From contig CAKQKA010000003.1 in the NCBI GenBank assembly GCA_934247855.1, positions 1 to 35,096 of the forward strand: a stretch of 35,096 nucleotides of DNA. The letters run 5' to 3'. Origin of the DNA: an uncultured Clostridia bacterium (lineage in GTDB: Bacteria > Bacillota > Clostridia > Christensenellales > Borkfalkiaceae). This document shows, piece after piece, positions 1 to 7,841 of the stretch; within the stretch, counting starts at the first letter, position 1; each line of letters opens with the position of its first letter. The translations under genes and the position numbers were made by a program. The notes below the pieces were generated by a model. It was not told the DNA's origin. It searched no databases and saw only the letters and a list, made by a program, of their open reading frames with translations.

Positions 1-815
1 CGCAGTTTATTGTTTTTGTCCGAGAATTCGTCGAGTTTTGCCTGCTCGCGGTTGAAAGCCTGAATGATCTTTATACCCGATAAATTTTCCGAAAGGAAGG
101 TGTTTATATCGGTAGTTCCGTCGCGGACGGCGCGGTACGCCTTGCGCGAAAACTTGCGGAATATCAGGGTAAACAACACGATGAACGGCACGAAACAGGT
201 AATCATAAGCGCAAGTTCGTAGTTAAGCGCGACCATCGCCACGAACACGCAGATTACCATAAAGAAATTTTTGGCAAGGTTCACAAGCACGCCCACGAAC
301 AAATGCGAAATGGCGTTTGTATCGCTTGTAATTCGCGAAACCAGCTTGCCGACGGGCAGTTTGTGAAGTTGCTCGTGCGAAAGGCTTTCGATTTTTTTGA
401 ATAAATCGTTTCTTAAATCGCTGAGTATCTTTTGCCCGGTTCTTTGCAGTATTATCGATTGCGCATACGTTGCTGCGAGCGACAGCAGTAAAATCGATAT
501 ATAAACGGCGAGCCTTATGTACAGCGCGGGCAGTTCGAAATCCGATTTTACAAGGTCCTCGATATTGCCGATGAGTAGCGGCGATATAACCCCGTACGAA
601 ACCGAAACGAGCATTAAAAACAGCACCGCCAAAAAGTTTTTGCCATATGGCTTTGCGTAGCCAAGCAGTCTTTTCATTATCTCGGTGTCTTTCAGCGTGC
701 GGTCGAAACCTATGGCTTCTTTTTTATTTTTCATCAGCGCATAGGCGATTATGAATGCTGCCGAGAACAAGCTGACTATTGCACCCGCAACGAGCAGGGG
801 AAAATATTCACGCAT
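1..815 (-). CDS. ABC exporter half-transporter, membrane domain (partial, C-terminus outside window)
   Basis: Reading the minus strand from ATG at 815 gives an open frame to the window edge, about 271 codons. It begins MREYFPLLVAGAIVSLF, an extra N-terminal membrane segment. A type-I ABC exporter membrane domain follows, including the coupling motif SRITSDTNAISHLF and the segment LSGIKIIQAFNREQ. The nucleotide-binding domain must lie beyond position 1. The start overlaps the stop of the upstream exporter gene by 8 nt, and a GAGGAGGAAGG ribosome binding site sits inside that gene's last codons, so the two are translationally coupled. By family knowledge such pairs (for example YheI/YheH, also called BmrC/BmrD, in Bacillus) form a heterodimeric drug or lipid exporter in the cytoplasmic membrane. 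The substrate cannot be told from the sequence. Confidence 0.9.
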   Translation of the reverse strand, partial: MREYFPLLVAGAIVSLFSAAFIIAYALMKNKKEAIGFDRTLKDTEIMKRLLGYAKPYGKNFLAVLFLMLVSVSYGVISPLLIGNIEDLVKSDFELPALYIRLAVYISILLLSLAATYAQSIILQRTGQKILSDLRNDLFKKIESLSHEQLHKLPVGKLVSRITSDTNAISHLFVGVLVNLAKNFFMVICVFVAMVALNYELALMITCFVPFIVLFTLIFRKFSRKAYRAVRDGTTDINTFLSENLSGIKIIQAFNREQAKLDEFSDKNNKL

Positions 816-2565
816 TTAAACCTTCCTCCTCGTCGATTTTTTGCAGTTTTACCGTTTCGGCGTATTGCGGGCAAGTTGCAAGCAGCTCGTCATGCGTGCC
901 GGAGCGCAGCACTTTGCCGTTTTCAAGGTAAACTATCATATCCGCACCCGCTATGGTGGAGATTCTGTGCGAAAGCAAAATAGTGGTTTTGTCGCGCCGT
1001 ACGCTTTCAAGATTTTTCAAAAACGTATGCTCGGTGTCGGTGTCCACCGCGGAGAGCGAATCGTCAAGAATAAGTACGGCTGCGTTTTTAAGCAGCGCGC
1101 GCGCAATGGAAATTCTTTGCTTTTGCCCGCCGGAAACGGTTACGCCGCGTTCGCCTAAAACGGTGTCGTATCCTTCGGTAAATTCCGAAATGTCATCGTT
1201 TACCACCGAAAGCGTTGCCGCCCGTATAATCTCTTCGCGCGTAAAATTGCCCGTAGAAAAGGCGATATTGTTGGCGATCGTATCGCTGAACAAAAAATTA
1301 TCCTGCGGAACGTACGCCACGTTTGCCCGTACCGACTTAACCGTCAGCACGTTCACGTCCTTGCCGTCGATAAACATACGTCCGTCGGGAATTTCGTACA
1401 AGCGCAGAATAAGGTCGGCGATCGTGGTTTTGCCTGCGCCCGTGCGCCCGGTAATGCCCACCATGCTGCCCGCGGGGATTTTGAAACTGACGTTTTCGAG
1501 TACGGGCGCGTCGCCGTCCGGGTAAGCGAACGTGAGATTTTTAAATTCGATTTCGCCTCTCGCTTGGTTAAGGTCGACTGCGCCGTCTTTGTCCTTTATA
1601 ATGTGGTTTTCGTCGAGCAGTTTGCTTACGCGCGCCAGTGAGGCTTTCCCGCGGGAGTGCATGTCGATAAGCTCGGAAAGCGCGATTATCGGCCAGACGA
1701 TAGAGGTAAAATAGCCGAGAAATTCCACAAGCTGACCGGCGTCGAATGTTTTGTTATACACGAGATAACCGCCGTAACCGATTATTACGCAGACTACCGA
1801 TTCCACGAATAAGTCTACGAAAATGTTCAGCGTGGCCGAAAGTTTTGCGTATTCCACGTTAATTTCTTCGTTTTCTTTGTTGAGCTTTTTAAAACGCAGC
1901 AGTTCTTTGCCTTCTTTTACGAACGCTTTTATTACCGAAAGCCCCGAAAAACTCTCCTGCGCAAAGTCGGACAGCCGCGAGTATTTTTGCTGACGCTTAT
2001 CCCATTTTTCAGAAATGCTTTTGCCTATCGTAACGCCGCAAATAAACAAAAATACCATCGGCACAAGAGAGAAAAGGGTGAGATAAATATTCATTCTTGC
2101 CATTTTTATTATGGCAAGCACTCCTATCAGCATTGCGTCCACAAACATTAGAATGCCCGAACCGAAGCAGTCTTCCAGCGTTTCGAGGTCGTTCGTGTAG
2201 TAAGCCATAAGGTCGCCGACTTTGTTCACCTGATAGAACTCCTGCGAAAGATCTTTGCATTTGTCGAAGAGCCTTTTTCGAAGGTCGGATACCATTCGTA
2301 TGGAGGAACCGAACAGACAAATACGCCACAAAAATCGCCCCGCAACGAGTACGAGAATAATCGTAAGCATCGGCAAACAAATTTTGTCAAGCAGGTAGTC
2401 GAGCGTAAAATTTTCTATTTTGCCGTTCAGCGCGTTTACCACAATGCGATAAATTTCGGGTATTTTCAGCTGAAAATAGTCCACGAGCGCAAGTGCCATA
2501 GCGCCAAGAAGAAGCATATGAAGATAGCGCAGGTAATATCTGTTTATGTGTTTTCCGAAAATCAT
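808..2565 (-). CDS. ABC exporter half-transporter (membrane domain plus ATPase), YheI/BmrC-like
   Basis: 585 residues, the same size as Bacillus YheI. Residues 1-310 are a six-helix type-I exporter domain. The ATPase follows, with Walker A GRTGAGKT at about 373-380, Q-loop Q421, signature VSGGQ at 477-481, Walker B VLILDD at 497-502, D-loop SAVD and H-loop H533. The residue after the Walker B aspartate is D502 instead of the catalytic glutamate. This is typical of the degenerate ATP site in heterodimeric exporters and fits the partner gene just downstream. The start is supported by AAAGGAGG five bases upstream. The gene is expressed from a consensus promoter at 2668-2696 with a leader of about 95 nt. 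The transported compound is unknown. Confidence 0.95.
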   Translation of the reverse strand: MIFGKHINRYYLRYLHMLLLGAMALALVDYFQLKIPEIYRIVVNALNGKIENFTLDYLLDKICLPMLTIILVLVAGRFLWRICLFGSSIRMVSDLRKRLFDKCKDLSQEFYQVNKVGDLMAYYTNDLETLEDCFGSGILMFVDAMLIGVLAIIKMARMNIYLTLFSLVPMVFLFICGVTIGKSISEKWDKRQQKYSRLSDFAQESFSGLSVIKAFVKEGKELLRFKKLNKENEEINVEYAKLSATLNIFVDLFVESVVCVIIGYGGYLVYNKTFDAGQLVEFLGYFTSIVWPIIALSELIDMHSRGKASLARVSKLLDENHIIKDKDGAVDLNQARGEIEFKNLTFAYPDGDAPVLENVSFKIPAGSMVGITGRTGAGKTTIADLILRLYEIPDGRMFIDGKDVNVLTVKSVRANVAYVPQDNFLFSDTIANNIAFSTGNFTREEIIRAATLSVVNDDISEFTEGYDTVLGERGVTVSGGQKQRISIARALLKNAAVLILDDSLSAVDTDTEHTFLKNLESVRRDKTTILLSHRISTIAGADMIVYLENGKVLRSGTHDELLATCPQYAETVKLQKIDEEEGLNA

Positions 2566-2647
2566 AAAGCCTCCTTTGTGCGTTAAAATCAGTACGTATT
2601 TCCGACAAAATCGCTTAATTGTTGCGGTTTGTTCTATCGAAGTAGAG

Positions 2648-2661
2648 AATACCCAGGTATT
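2648..2661. promoter_or_regulatory. Perfect inverted repeat at the exporter transcription start (putative operator)
   Basis: AATACC-CA-GGTATT is a perfect 6+6 bp dyad. It lies just downstream of the minus-strand -10 box, over the predicted transcription start of the ABC exporter operon. That position suits a repressor site. The binding protein is not known. Confidence 0.45.
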
Positions 2662-2667
2662 TTGTGT

Positions 2668-2696
2668 ATTATATATGATGAATTACAGAGTGTCAA
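2668..2696 (-). promoter_or_regulatory. Sigma-A promoter of the ABC exporter operon
   Basis: On the minus strand a perfect TTGACA (2696-2691) is followed by a 17-bp spacer and a perfect TATAAT (2673-2668). Transcription should start near 2661. Confidence 0.85.
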
Positions 2697-2743
2697 GAAA
2701 TATCCGTGTGAAAACACAGTTTTGCGTATTTTTTGCTCTTTTA

Positions 2744-2772
2744 TTGACAAACTTCGCGGAAGTAACTATAAT
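2744..2772 (+). promoter_or_regulatory. Sigma-A promoter of the sigma factor gene
   Basis: Perfect TTGACA (2744-2749), 17-bp spacer and perfect TATAAT (2767-2772). Transcription should start near 2779, leaving a leader of about 90 nt before ATG 2868. The -35 boxes of this promoter and the divergent exporter promoter are 47 bp apart. The gap contains a small TGTG-AAAA-CACA dyad. Together with the exporter promoter it fills the roughly 300-bp gene-free stretch 2566-2867. Confidence 0.85.
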
Positions 2773-2867
2773 AATAAAAAAAATGTCAGGAAAAATGTCG
2801 TTTGCTGCGTATTATTGTTGTCCTGCATGCGGATAAACGATGTAAGAGCAAGCGCAGAAGGTAAATT

Positions 2868-3398
2868 ATGGGCGAGGGCGAATTAGCGTACAAGAGATAT
2901 ATCGATGGCGACGACTCGTCTTTTGAAGAGGTCGTCCGCATTTATCGTGCCGAAGTAACCGCTTATGCGCTTAGCATCGTACGCAACAGGTTTGCTGCGG
3001 AGGACGTTGCCGCCGACGTGTTTTGTTACGTCGTGTGTCACAAGAAAAAGTATAATTTTTCCGTTCCGCTCAAATATTATTTGCTTATGATTTGTAAGTC
3101 GCGCGCGCTCGATTATTATCGTAAAGAGAAAAAGTATTTACCGCTCGACGAGGCGATAAATGCCGGAACCGAACGTGACAACGTGGTTGAAATAATCGTT
3201 AAAGACGAACGCAAAAGTGCCGTTTATCGTGCTATAGGCGGACTTCCTGCCGAAATGCGCTCGGCTGTTTACCTCTTTTACTTTGAAGAAATGAGTTACG
3301 ACGACGTTGCGAAAGTAATGAAGATAAACAAAAAGAAAGTCGATAATTTGCTGTATGCGGCAAAACAAAAATTAAAAAAGGAGCTGTGCGATTTATGA
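2868..3398 (+). CDS. ECF-like sigma-70 family RNA polymerase sigma factor
   Basis: 176 residues, the usual length of a two-domain (sigma2 plus sigma4) alternative sigma factor. The N-terminal half (about 10-85) carries a region-2 pattern with FAAEDVAADVF and SRALDYYRKEKK. The C-terminal half (about 115-172) carries region 4, with LPAEMRSAVYLFYFEEMSY followed by the helix-turn-helix DDVAKVMKINKKKVDNLLY. It directs RNA polymerase to a dedicated set of promoters, probably including ones not visible here. ATG 2868 follows a GAAGG ribosome binding site. The stop overlaps the start of the next gene (ATGA), typical of a sigma/anti-sigma pair. Its own promoter is a sigma-A consensus, so I see no sign of autoregulation. 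Confidence 0.88.
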   Translation: MGEGELAYKRYIDGDDSSFEEVVRIYRAEVTAYALSIVRNRFAAEDVAADVFCYVVCHKKKYNFSVPLKYYLLMICKSRALDYYRKEKKYLPLDEAINAGTERDNVVEIIVKDERKSAVYRAIGGLPAEMRSAVYLFYFEEMSYDDVAKVMKINKKKVDNLLYAAKQKLKKELCDL

Positions 3399-3910
3399 AA
3401 AAGGACAAGATGACGCCAACGAATACGGATGCAAAGATTTTGTCCGACGGTGAATTTGCCGCCGAGGTTTTTGCGCGCGCAAAACGTAAGAAAGCTGCTT
3501 TTCGTAAAAAGGTCGCAGGTGCAATAGCGACCGTGTGCGCGGCATGTTTTGTTTTTACGGGTATCGGTATAGGCATAAGTTCGGCGGCGGGCGGCAATAA
3601 AGCCGATGCTGCGCCGGGCAGGCATGACGATAATTTTATTTCGGGTTATAACGATTACGCCATAGTAGACGGAAATTACGTTTTCTTACAGCCCGAAGAG
3701 AGCAAACGGTTAAGGGCGATTATCGACGCGGCTTCAAAAAACGGCGAAAGTATAGTAGAGAACGGTGTAAACGACGACTATTGTTTTGCCGTTATGATCG
3801 ACGGCGTTCGGTATATGTTTTTTAAAGACGGAGTGTCTTTTAAAAACACAGTCGTAAAAAGCAAAAACGTCGGCAATATAGCCAAAAGTGTATTAAAAGG
3901 CGGGCTATAA
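3395..3910 (+). CDS. Single-pass membrane protein, probable anti-sigma partner
   Basis: 171 residues. About 40 mostly charged cytoplasmic residues (basic stretch KRKKAAFRKK at 31-40) are followed by one membrane segment (about 41-62) and an outer domain of about 110 residues. ATG 3395 overlaps the sigma factor stop by four bases. GTG 3386 is in frame, but it sits only three bases after the GGAG. The cytoplasm-helix-outside layout and the coupling suggest an anti-sigma factor. However, the zinc-binding HxxxCxxC motif of classical anti-sigma factors is absent and I do not recognise the family. The last codons (CTA TAA) are formed by a copy of the 17-bp dispersed repeat. Function is inferred from context only. 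Confidence 0.75.
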   Translation: MKKDKMTPTNTDAKILSDGEFAAEVFARAKRKKAAFRKKVAGAIATVCAACFVFTGIGIGISSAAGGNKADAAPGRHDDNFISGYNDYAIVDGNYVFLQPEESKRLRAIIDAASKNGESIVENGVNDDYCFAVMIDGVRYMFFKDGVSFKNTVVKSKNVGNIAKSVLKGGL

Positions 3911-3921
3911 GTCGATTATCG
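3905..3921 (-). repeat. Dispersed 17-bp dyad, exact copy A
   Basis: Exact match to CGATAATCGACTTATAG read on the minus strand. It overlaps the 3' end of the membrane partner gene and supplies its TAA stop. It is paired with copy B, 68 bp further on in the same orientation. Confidence 0.9.
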
Positions 3922-3972
3922 CTACTTTCGCGGTGTAAGCCGATGATGTTTAGTTGTAAACAAAAAGTCGCG

Positions 3973-3989
3973 CTATATGTCGATTGTCG
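3973..3989 (-). repeat. Dispersed 17-bp dyad, copy B (2 mismatches)
   Basis: CTATATGTCGATTGTCG differs from the consensus at two positions. It starts exactly 68 bp after copy A in the same orientation. Confidence 0.7.
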
Positions 3990-4010
3990 CAATATTTTAT
4001 ATAAAACAAA

Positions 4011-4050
4011 AAGCCGTCGGGATAAGTCTTCCCGACGGCTTTGGCTTTTT
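4011..4050. terminator. Bidirectional intrinsic terminator
   Basis: An 11-bp perfect GC-rich stem, AAGCCGTCGGG (4011-4021) with CCCGACGGCTT (4031-4041). It has a T-rich tract on the plus side (4041-4050) and TTTTTGTTTT on the minus side. It separates the sigma/anti-sigma operon from convergent spoVG. Confidence 0.9.
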
Positions 4051-4059
4051 AGAAAGCGA

Positions 4060-4326
4060 TTATGCGTTTGCCGACTCCTTTTCGTACGCCGCCATTACTG
4101 CTGAAATAAGTACGTTACGCGCGTCTGCATTGATGGGGTGAACGATATCTCTGTATTCGCCGTCCTGAGTTTTGCGAGAGGGCATTGCAACGAAGCAACC
4201 ATCGGTTCCTTCAACGATTTTTATATCGTGAATAGCGATAGCGTCGTCTAAAGTTATCGAAGCAACCGCTTTAAGTTTACTGTCTTCTTTTTGTACCATC
4301 CTGATTCTTACGTCTGTAATGTTCAT
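4060..4326 (-). CDS. spoVG: SpoVG family regulator
   Basis: 88 residues covering the whole SpoVG fold, from MNITDVRIRMV through the conserved FVAMPSRK to DIVHPINADAR. By family knowledge SpoVG binds nucleic acid and tunes septation, sporulation, cell envelope or virulence genes, depending on the host. ATG 4326 follows an AAGGCGG ribosome binding site. It is a single-gene unit with its own promoter (4390-4418) and a strong terminator at 4011-4050. Presence of spoVG supports a Bacillota host but does not prove that the host sporulates, since non-sporulating members also carry it. Confidence 0.95.
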   Translation of the reverse strand: MNITDVRIRMVQKEDSKLKAVASITLDDAIAIHDIKIVEGTDGCFVAMPSRKTQDGEYRDIVHPINADARNVLISAVMAAYEKESANA

Positions 4327-4389
4327 TTTTTTACCGCCTTATTATGTATTTTTTGCCGCTTAATGGTAGTCTGCGGCTCTGTGATTTAT

Positions 4390-4418
4390 ATAATACTATA
4401 AAACGAACCAAATTTCAA
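4390..4418 (-). promoter_or_regulatory. Probable sigma-A promoter of spoVG
   Basis: On the minus strand TTGAAA (4418-4413), a 17-bp spacer and TATTAT (4395-4390). This leaves a leader of about 55 nt before the spoVG start. Confidence 0.65.
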
Positions 4419-4514
4419 TAGTTTTTTTAAAAAAATATCTCAAAATTTAAAATTTTTATATACTTTTGACCTGAAAAAAGATAAATTCGGCGAAAATGCG
4501 TCATATCATGAAGT

Positions 4515-5876
4515 ATGGACAGCGTTTTTTACGATTATAAGGTACAGTTTAAAGTGTTTTTTGTCGGTATCGGCGGAATAAGTATGTCCGCGCTTGCCGT
4601 CATGTTAAAGGAAAAGGGTTTTATCGTGTCGGGGTACGATAAAAATGAAAGCGAAACCACCGTTCGCCTTGAAAAACTCGGTATCCCCGTAAACCGCCCG
4701 AATGATTTGGAAGAGTGTGATATCGCGGTCGTATCGTCCGCGATTGCCGACGACGATCCTATAAAGGTTCGCCTTGTCGGAATGAAAAAGGCGGTTGTTT
4801 CGCGCGGGTGGCTGCTTGCGCGCCTTGCCGAATGTTACCCCATGTCGGCAGGAGTTGCGGGCACGCACGGCAAAACCACATGCGTTTGCATACTTGCGCA
4901 TATTTTAAAATGTGCGGGCAAACATTTTACTTTGCACGTCGGCGGGGAAGACAGCCTTTTCGGCAACGCATACAGTTCGGGCGACGAACTGTTTTTGACT
5001 GAAGTGTGCGAATATAAGCGGAATATCGCGCATTTTTCGCCCGATATCGGCGTGGTTTTAAACATAGACGACGATCACGAGGAAAGTTACGGTTCTTTCG
5101 AGAATATCGTAAGCGAGTTTAATGAGTTTTTAAGCCGCGGCAGGACGGCGATAGTTAATTACGACGATGATAATCTTAATAAGTCGGGTGCGGTAACTTT
5201 TTCATATTCAAATACCGCAGCCGACTATTACGCGGGCGATATAAAGTTTGACGGGGTAACCCTCGAATGTGCCGTTTTCGGACACGGAGCGCGACTTTTT
5301 GAAATTTCTACCGCGTTTTTGCGCCCGCACGACGTATATAATATTCTGGCTGCAACCGCGGTTGCGTGCGAACTCGGCATTGCTCCCGTCGATATCGGAA
5401 ACGGCATAACCGATTTTCGCGGGGTTAAGCGCAGGAACGAATATTTAGGCGATTATTGCGGCAAACCCGTTTATGCCGATTACGCGCACCACCCGAAACA
5501 GGTGGAGACGGCGGTGAACGAATATAAAGAACGGTTCGGCGAAAACGTGCGTATATTGTTTCAGTCGCACACATATTCGCGCACGGCAAGACTTATGGAT
5601 GATTTTGCCCGTGCGTTGTCGCCTTGCAAAAGCGTTAAACTTTTTGAAACTTATGCCGCGCGCGAAAAGTTTAACGAAGCGGGTAGTTATAAAAAATTGG
5701 GCTATAAGCTCAAAAACGCAACATTATGCGACGGCGAAGAGGGTATTGTAAACGCGTTCGAGGACGATAAAACCCAAGTGTCCGCATACGTTGTTTTAGG
5801 CGCGGGCGATTTATACGATAAAGTAAAATTTTTTTTAAAAGAAGAGCAACGCGGTGAAAAAACAAAAAAAATATAA
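4515..5876 (+). CDS. murC: UDP-N-acetylmuramate--L-alanine ligase (MurC)
   Basis: 453 residues, the normal MurC length. It shows the N-terminal UDP-sugar loop GIGGISMS (18-25), the Mur ligase P-loop AGTHGKTT (115-122), NIDDDH (183-188), DYAHHPKQ (322-329) and the C-terminal LGAGDLYDKV. MurC uses ATP to join L-alanine to UDP-MurNAc, the first step of the peptidoglycan stem peptide, in the cytoplasm. Instead of the ADESD-type motif of many MurCs it has EVCEYKRN. This resembles the CEY-type variant I associate with some Clostridia. The start has no strong ribosome binding site. No good promoter was found in 4419-4514. It is not inside a dcw cluster here, which is unusual for this enzyme. Confidence 0.93.
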   Translation: MDSVFYDYKVQFKVFFVGIGGISMSALAVMLKEKGFIVSGYDKNESETTVRLEKLGIPVNRPNDLEECDIAVVSSAIADDDPIKVRLVGMKKAVVSRGWLLARLAECYPMSAGVAGTHGKTTCVCILAHILKCAGKHFTLHVGGEDSLFGNAYSSGDELFLTEVCEYKRNIAHFSPDIGVVLNIDDDHEESYGSFENIVSEFNEFLSRGRTAIVNYDDDNLNKSGAVTFSYSNTAADYYAGDIKFDGVTLECAVFGHGARLFEISTAFLRPHDVYNILAATAVACELGIAPVDIGNGITDFRGVKRRNEYLGDYCGKPVYADYAHHPKQVETAVNEYKERFGENVRILFQSHTYSRTARLMDDFARALSPCKSVKLFETYAAREKFNEAGSYKKLGYKLKNATLCDGEEGIVNAFEDDKTQVSAYVVLGAGDLYDKVKFFLKEEQRGEKTKKI

Positions 5877-6027
5877 AAATTCGTTAGGAGTTTTTGTCGG
5901 TTCGGCGTATTATAATCGTAGAAATTTTAAGGGCGGCAAACAAGACCGCATAAGCGACGTTATGTTGAAATGCGAATTTGTCGGCGTTACCTTAAATGAC
6001 GATCTCGCAAGCGGTATAGATTTATAA
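5854..6027 (+). CDS. Small hypothetical ORF (57 residues)
   Basis: An open frame from GTG 5854 to TAA 6025-6027 fills the gap between murC and the vWA lipoprotein gene, overlapping murC by 23 nt in another frame. The product starts VKKQKKYKNSLGVFVG, is basic at the N-terminus, and contains YYNRRNFKGGKQDR. No membrane segment or family is recognised. There is no clear ribosome binding site; translation could be coupled to murC. It may be a real small gene or chance. Confidence 0.35.
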   Translation: MKKQKKYKNSLGVFVGSAYYNRRNFKGGKQDRISDVMLKCEFVGVTLNDDLASGIDL

Positions 6028-6052
6028 AACGTTTGCGAAAAAGGAGATAAAC

Positions 6053-7573
6053 ATGAAAAGAACGGTTTTTGCGATTGTAAGTTTTATGTTTGCGGTTTGC
6101 ATGTTGCAAGGCTGCGGTCCGGCTAAAAACGGCGACGGCATGTATTGTGGTGACGCTCCAACCGGTGGTTATTACTACGAAAATAATCCTTCGTATTCGT
6201 ACGACGAAGTGAAAGAAAACGGCTTTACCGTTGCCGCGGTAAAGAACTCTTCTACTTTTTCGCTTGACCGCAATACGACGGGGTATTCGATAGCAAGGCG
6301 GCAGATAAACGGCGGTACGAAAATCTCTGCGGATTCGGTAAGAGTGGAAGAATACGTCAACTATTTTTCATATAGCTATCCCGAACCGACGGACGGCAAG
6401 CCGCTTGCGATATCGGGCAAACTGTTCGATTGTCCCTGGAATGCGGAAAACAAATTGTTCACGGTAGGCGTATCGGCAAAGCAGATTGATTTTACCGATA
6501 AAAAGCAAAACAACCTCGTGTTCCTGATCGACGTTTCCGGTTCGATGTTCGGTTCGGACAGACTGGGTTTGATTCAGAATGCCTTCACCATGCTTGCGAA
6601 CAATCTTGCCGATAACGACGTTGTTTCGATAGTAACTTATGCCGGTTCGACAAAGGTAGTTGCCGAGGGCTTGAACGGCACCCAAAAATCGCAGATCTGC
6701 AACGTTTTGCAGGATTTATCCGCGAGCGGCTCGACGGCCGGTGCGTCGGGTATTCAGCTTGCCTATAAGGTCGCCGAAAAGTATTTTATACAGGGCGGCA
6801 ATAACCGCGTTATGCTTGCAACCGACGGCGATTTCAACGTGGGTATTAGCAATAAGAACCAGCTGAACGAATTTATTTCGGCAAAGCGCGACACCGGCAT
6901 TTATCTGAGCGTGTTCGGCGTAGGAATGGGCAACACGCGCGACGACATCATGGAAACCCTCGCTAAAAACGGTAACGGAAATTACGGCTATCTCGACAGT
7001 ATTACCGAAGCGCGCAAATTGCTTGTAAGCGAAATGGGCGGCACTTTGGAAACCGTTGCCAAGGACGCTAAAATAAACGTAACTTTCAACGCCGACAAAG
7101 TGGAGAAATTCCGTCTTATCGGGTACGAAAACAAAATGATGTCGGAAGATGATTTTAACGACGAAAACAAGGATGCTGGCGAAATCGGTTCGGGACATAC
7201 GGTAACCGCCGTTTACGAAATCAAGCTTAAAGACGGCGCAGCCGATTCTGCGGAAAACGAAACGCTTGCCGAATTTGCTTCCGCTAAGATCAAGTGTAAA
7301 AATCCCGACACGAACGAAAATATAGAGATCGACAAATCTTTTGACTTCGATTTGTATACGGCAACGCCCGACGAGGACGGCGCGTTCATTGCATGCGTTA
7401 CCGAGTTCGGTCTTTTGCTCAGGGAGTCGCAGTACAAGGGCACGGCTTCATGGCAAGGTTTGTTATCGCGCCTGACTAACCTTACTTCGGCAAACGGCGC
7501 AAATGCCGACGAGTTCAGAGCCGAGTTTTTGGAATTAGTAAAAAAGGCTCAGACGATTTATTCTGCGCAGTAA
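6053..7573 (+). CDS. von Willebrand factor A domain lipoprotein, YfbK-like
   Basis: 506 residues. The start has a lipoprotein signal peptide with lipobox LQGC, so Cys21 should be lipidated and the protein held on the outer face of the membrane. Residues about 80-125 (VRVEEYVNYFSYSYPEP) match the N-terminal region of YfbK-type proteins. The vWA domain follows, with the metal site DVSGS at 160-164 and ATDGDFNVG near 256-264. The last 170 residues fit the DUF3520 C-terminal domain. ATG 6053 is preceded by AAAAAGGAG. vWA domains of this type bind protein ligands through a metal ion, but the partner is unknown. It probably shares a transcript with murC, since I see no promoter of its own. Confidence 0.88.
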   Translation: MKRTVFAIVSFMFAVCMLQGCGPAKNGDGMYCGDAPTGGYYYENNPSYSYDEVKENGFTVAAVKNSSTFSLDRNTTGYSIARRQINGGTKISADSVRVEEYVNYFSYSYPEPTDGKPLAISGKLFDCPWNAENKLFTVGVSAKQIDFTDKKQNNLVFLIDVSGSMFGSDRLGLIQNAFTMLANNLADNDVVSIVTYAGSTKVVAEGLNGTQKSQICNVLQDLSASGSTAGASGIQLAYKVAEKYFIQGGNNRVMLATDGDFNVGISNKNQLNEFISAKRDTGIYLSVFGVGMGNTRDDIMETLAKNGNGNYGYLDSITEARKLLVSEMGGTLETVAKDAKINVTFNADKVEKFRLIGYENKMMSEDDFNDENKDAGEIGSGHTVTAVYEIKLKDGAADSAENETLAEFASAKIKCKNPDTNENIEIDKSFDFDLYTATPDEDGAFIACVTEFGLLLRESQYKGTASWQGLLSRLTNLTSANGANADEFRAEFLELVKKAQTIYSAQ

Positions 7574-7618
7574 TTTTTCGGCTTGCCCGACTTGTCGGGC
7601 TATAGCGTTTGATTATTT

Positions 7619-7654
7619 AATGCTTGCGGGCAATAACGTTCGCAGGCATTTTTT
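7619..7654 (+). terminator. Intrinsic terminator after the vWA lipoprotein gene
   Basis: AATGCTTGCG (7619-7628) pairs with CGCAGGCATT (7641-7650), one G-U pair, followed by a T-run. A second perfect hairpin, GCCCGA-CTTG-TCGGGC (7585-7600), precedes it but has no T-run. Confidence 0.75.
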
Positions 7655-7687
7655 ATGCTCGGTTTTTATACTCGGCGATTATTTATA

Positions 7688-7716
7688 TTGACTAAACGTG
7701 CGGGTGCGTATATAAT
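7688..7716 (+). promoter_or_regulatory. Sigma-A promoter of the CPBP protease gene
   Basis: TTGACT (7688-7693), 17-bp spacer, TATAAT (7711-7716). The leader of about 120 nt contains an inverted repeat, AACCGCCC (7763-7770) with GGGCGGTT (7803-7810). Confidence 0.8.
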
Positions 7717-7841
7717 AATGCATGTAAAAATACGAAAAAATCGTTTGGTTTTGTCGGCTTAAAACCGCCCGCGTTTTATAAAATGCATTGCGCAAATAAA
7801 AAGGGCGGTTGCCTCGGTGTATACGATTTAACGGTAAAAAG

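Noticed and set aside
2546..2886. Plus-strand ORFs of 85-96 codons in the exporter/sigma gap
   Set aside because: They run through both consensus promoters and overlap the starts of real genes; codon use is unlike the neighbours.
4466..4514. Promoter for murC starting at TTGACC (4466-4471)
   Set aside because: No -10 box at 16-18 bp; the nearby TATACT and TATAAT have no -35 partner.
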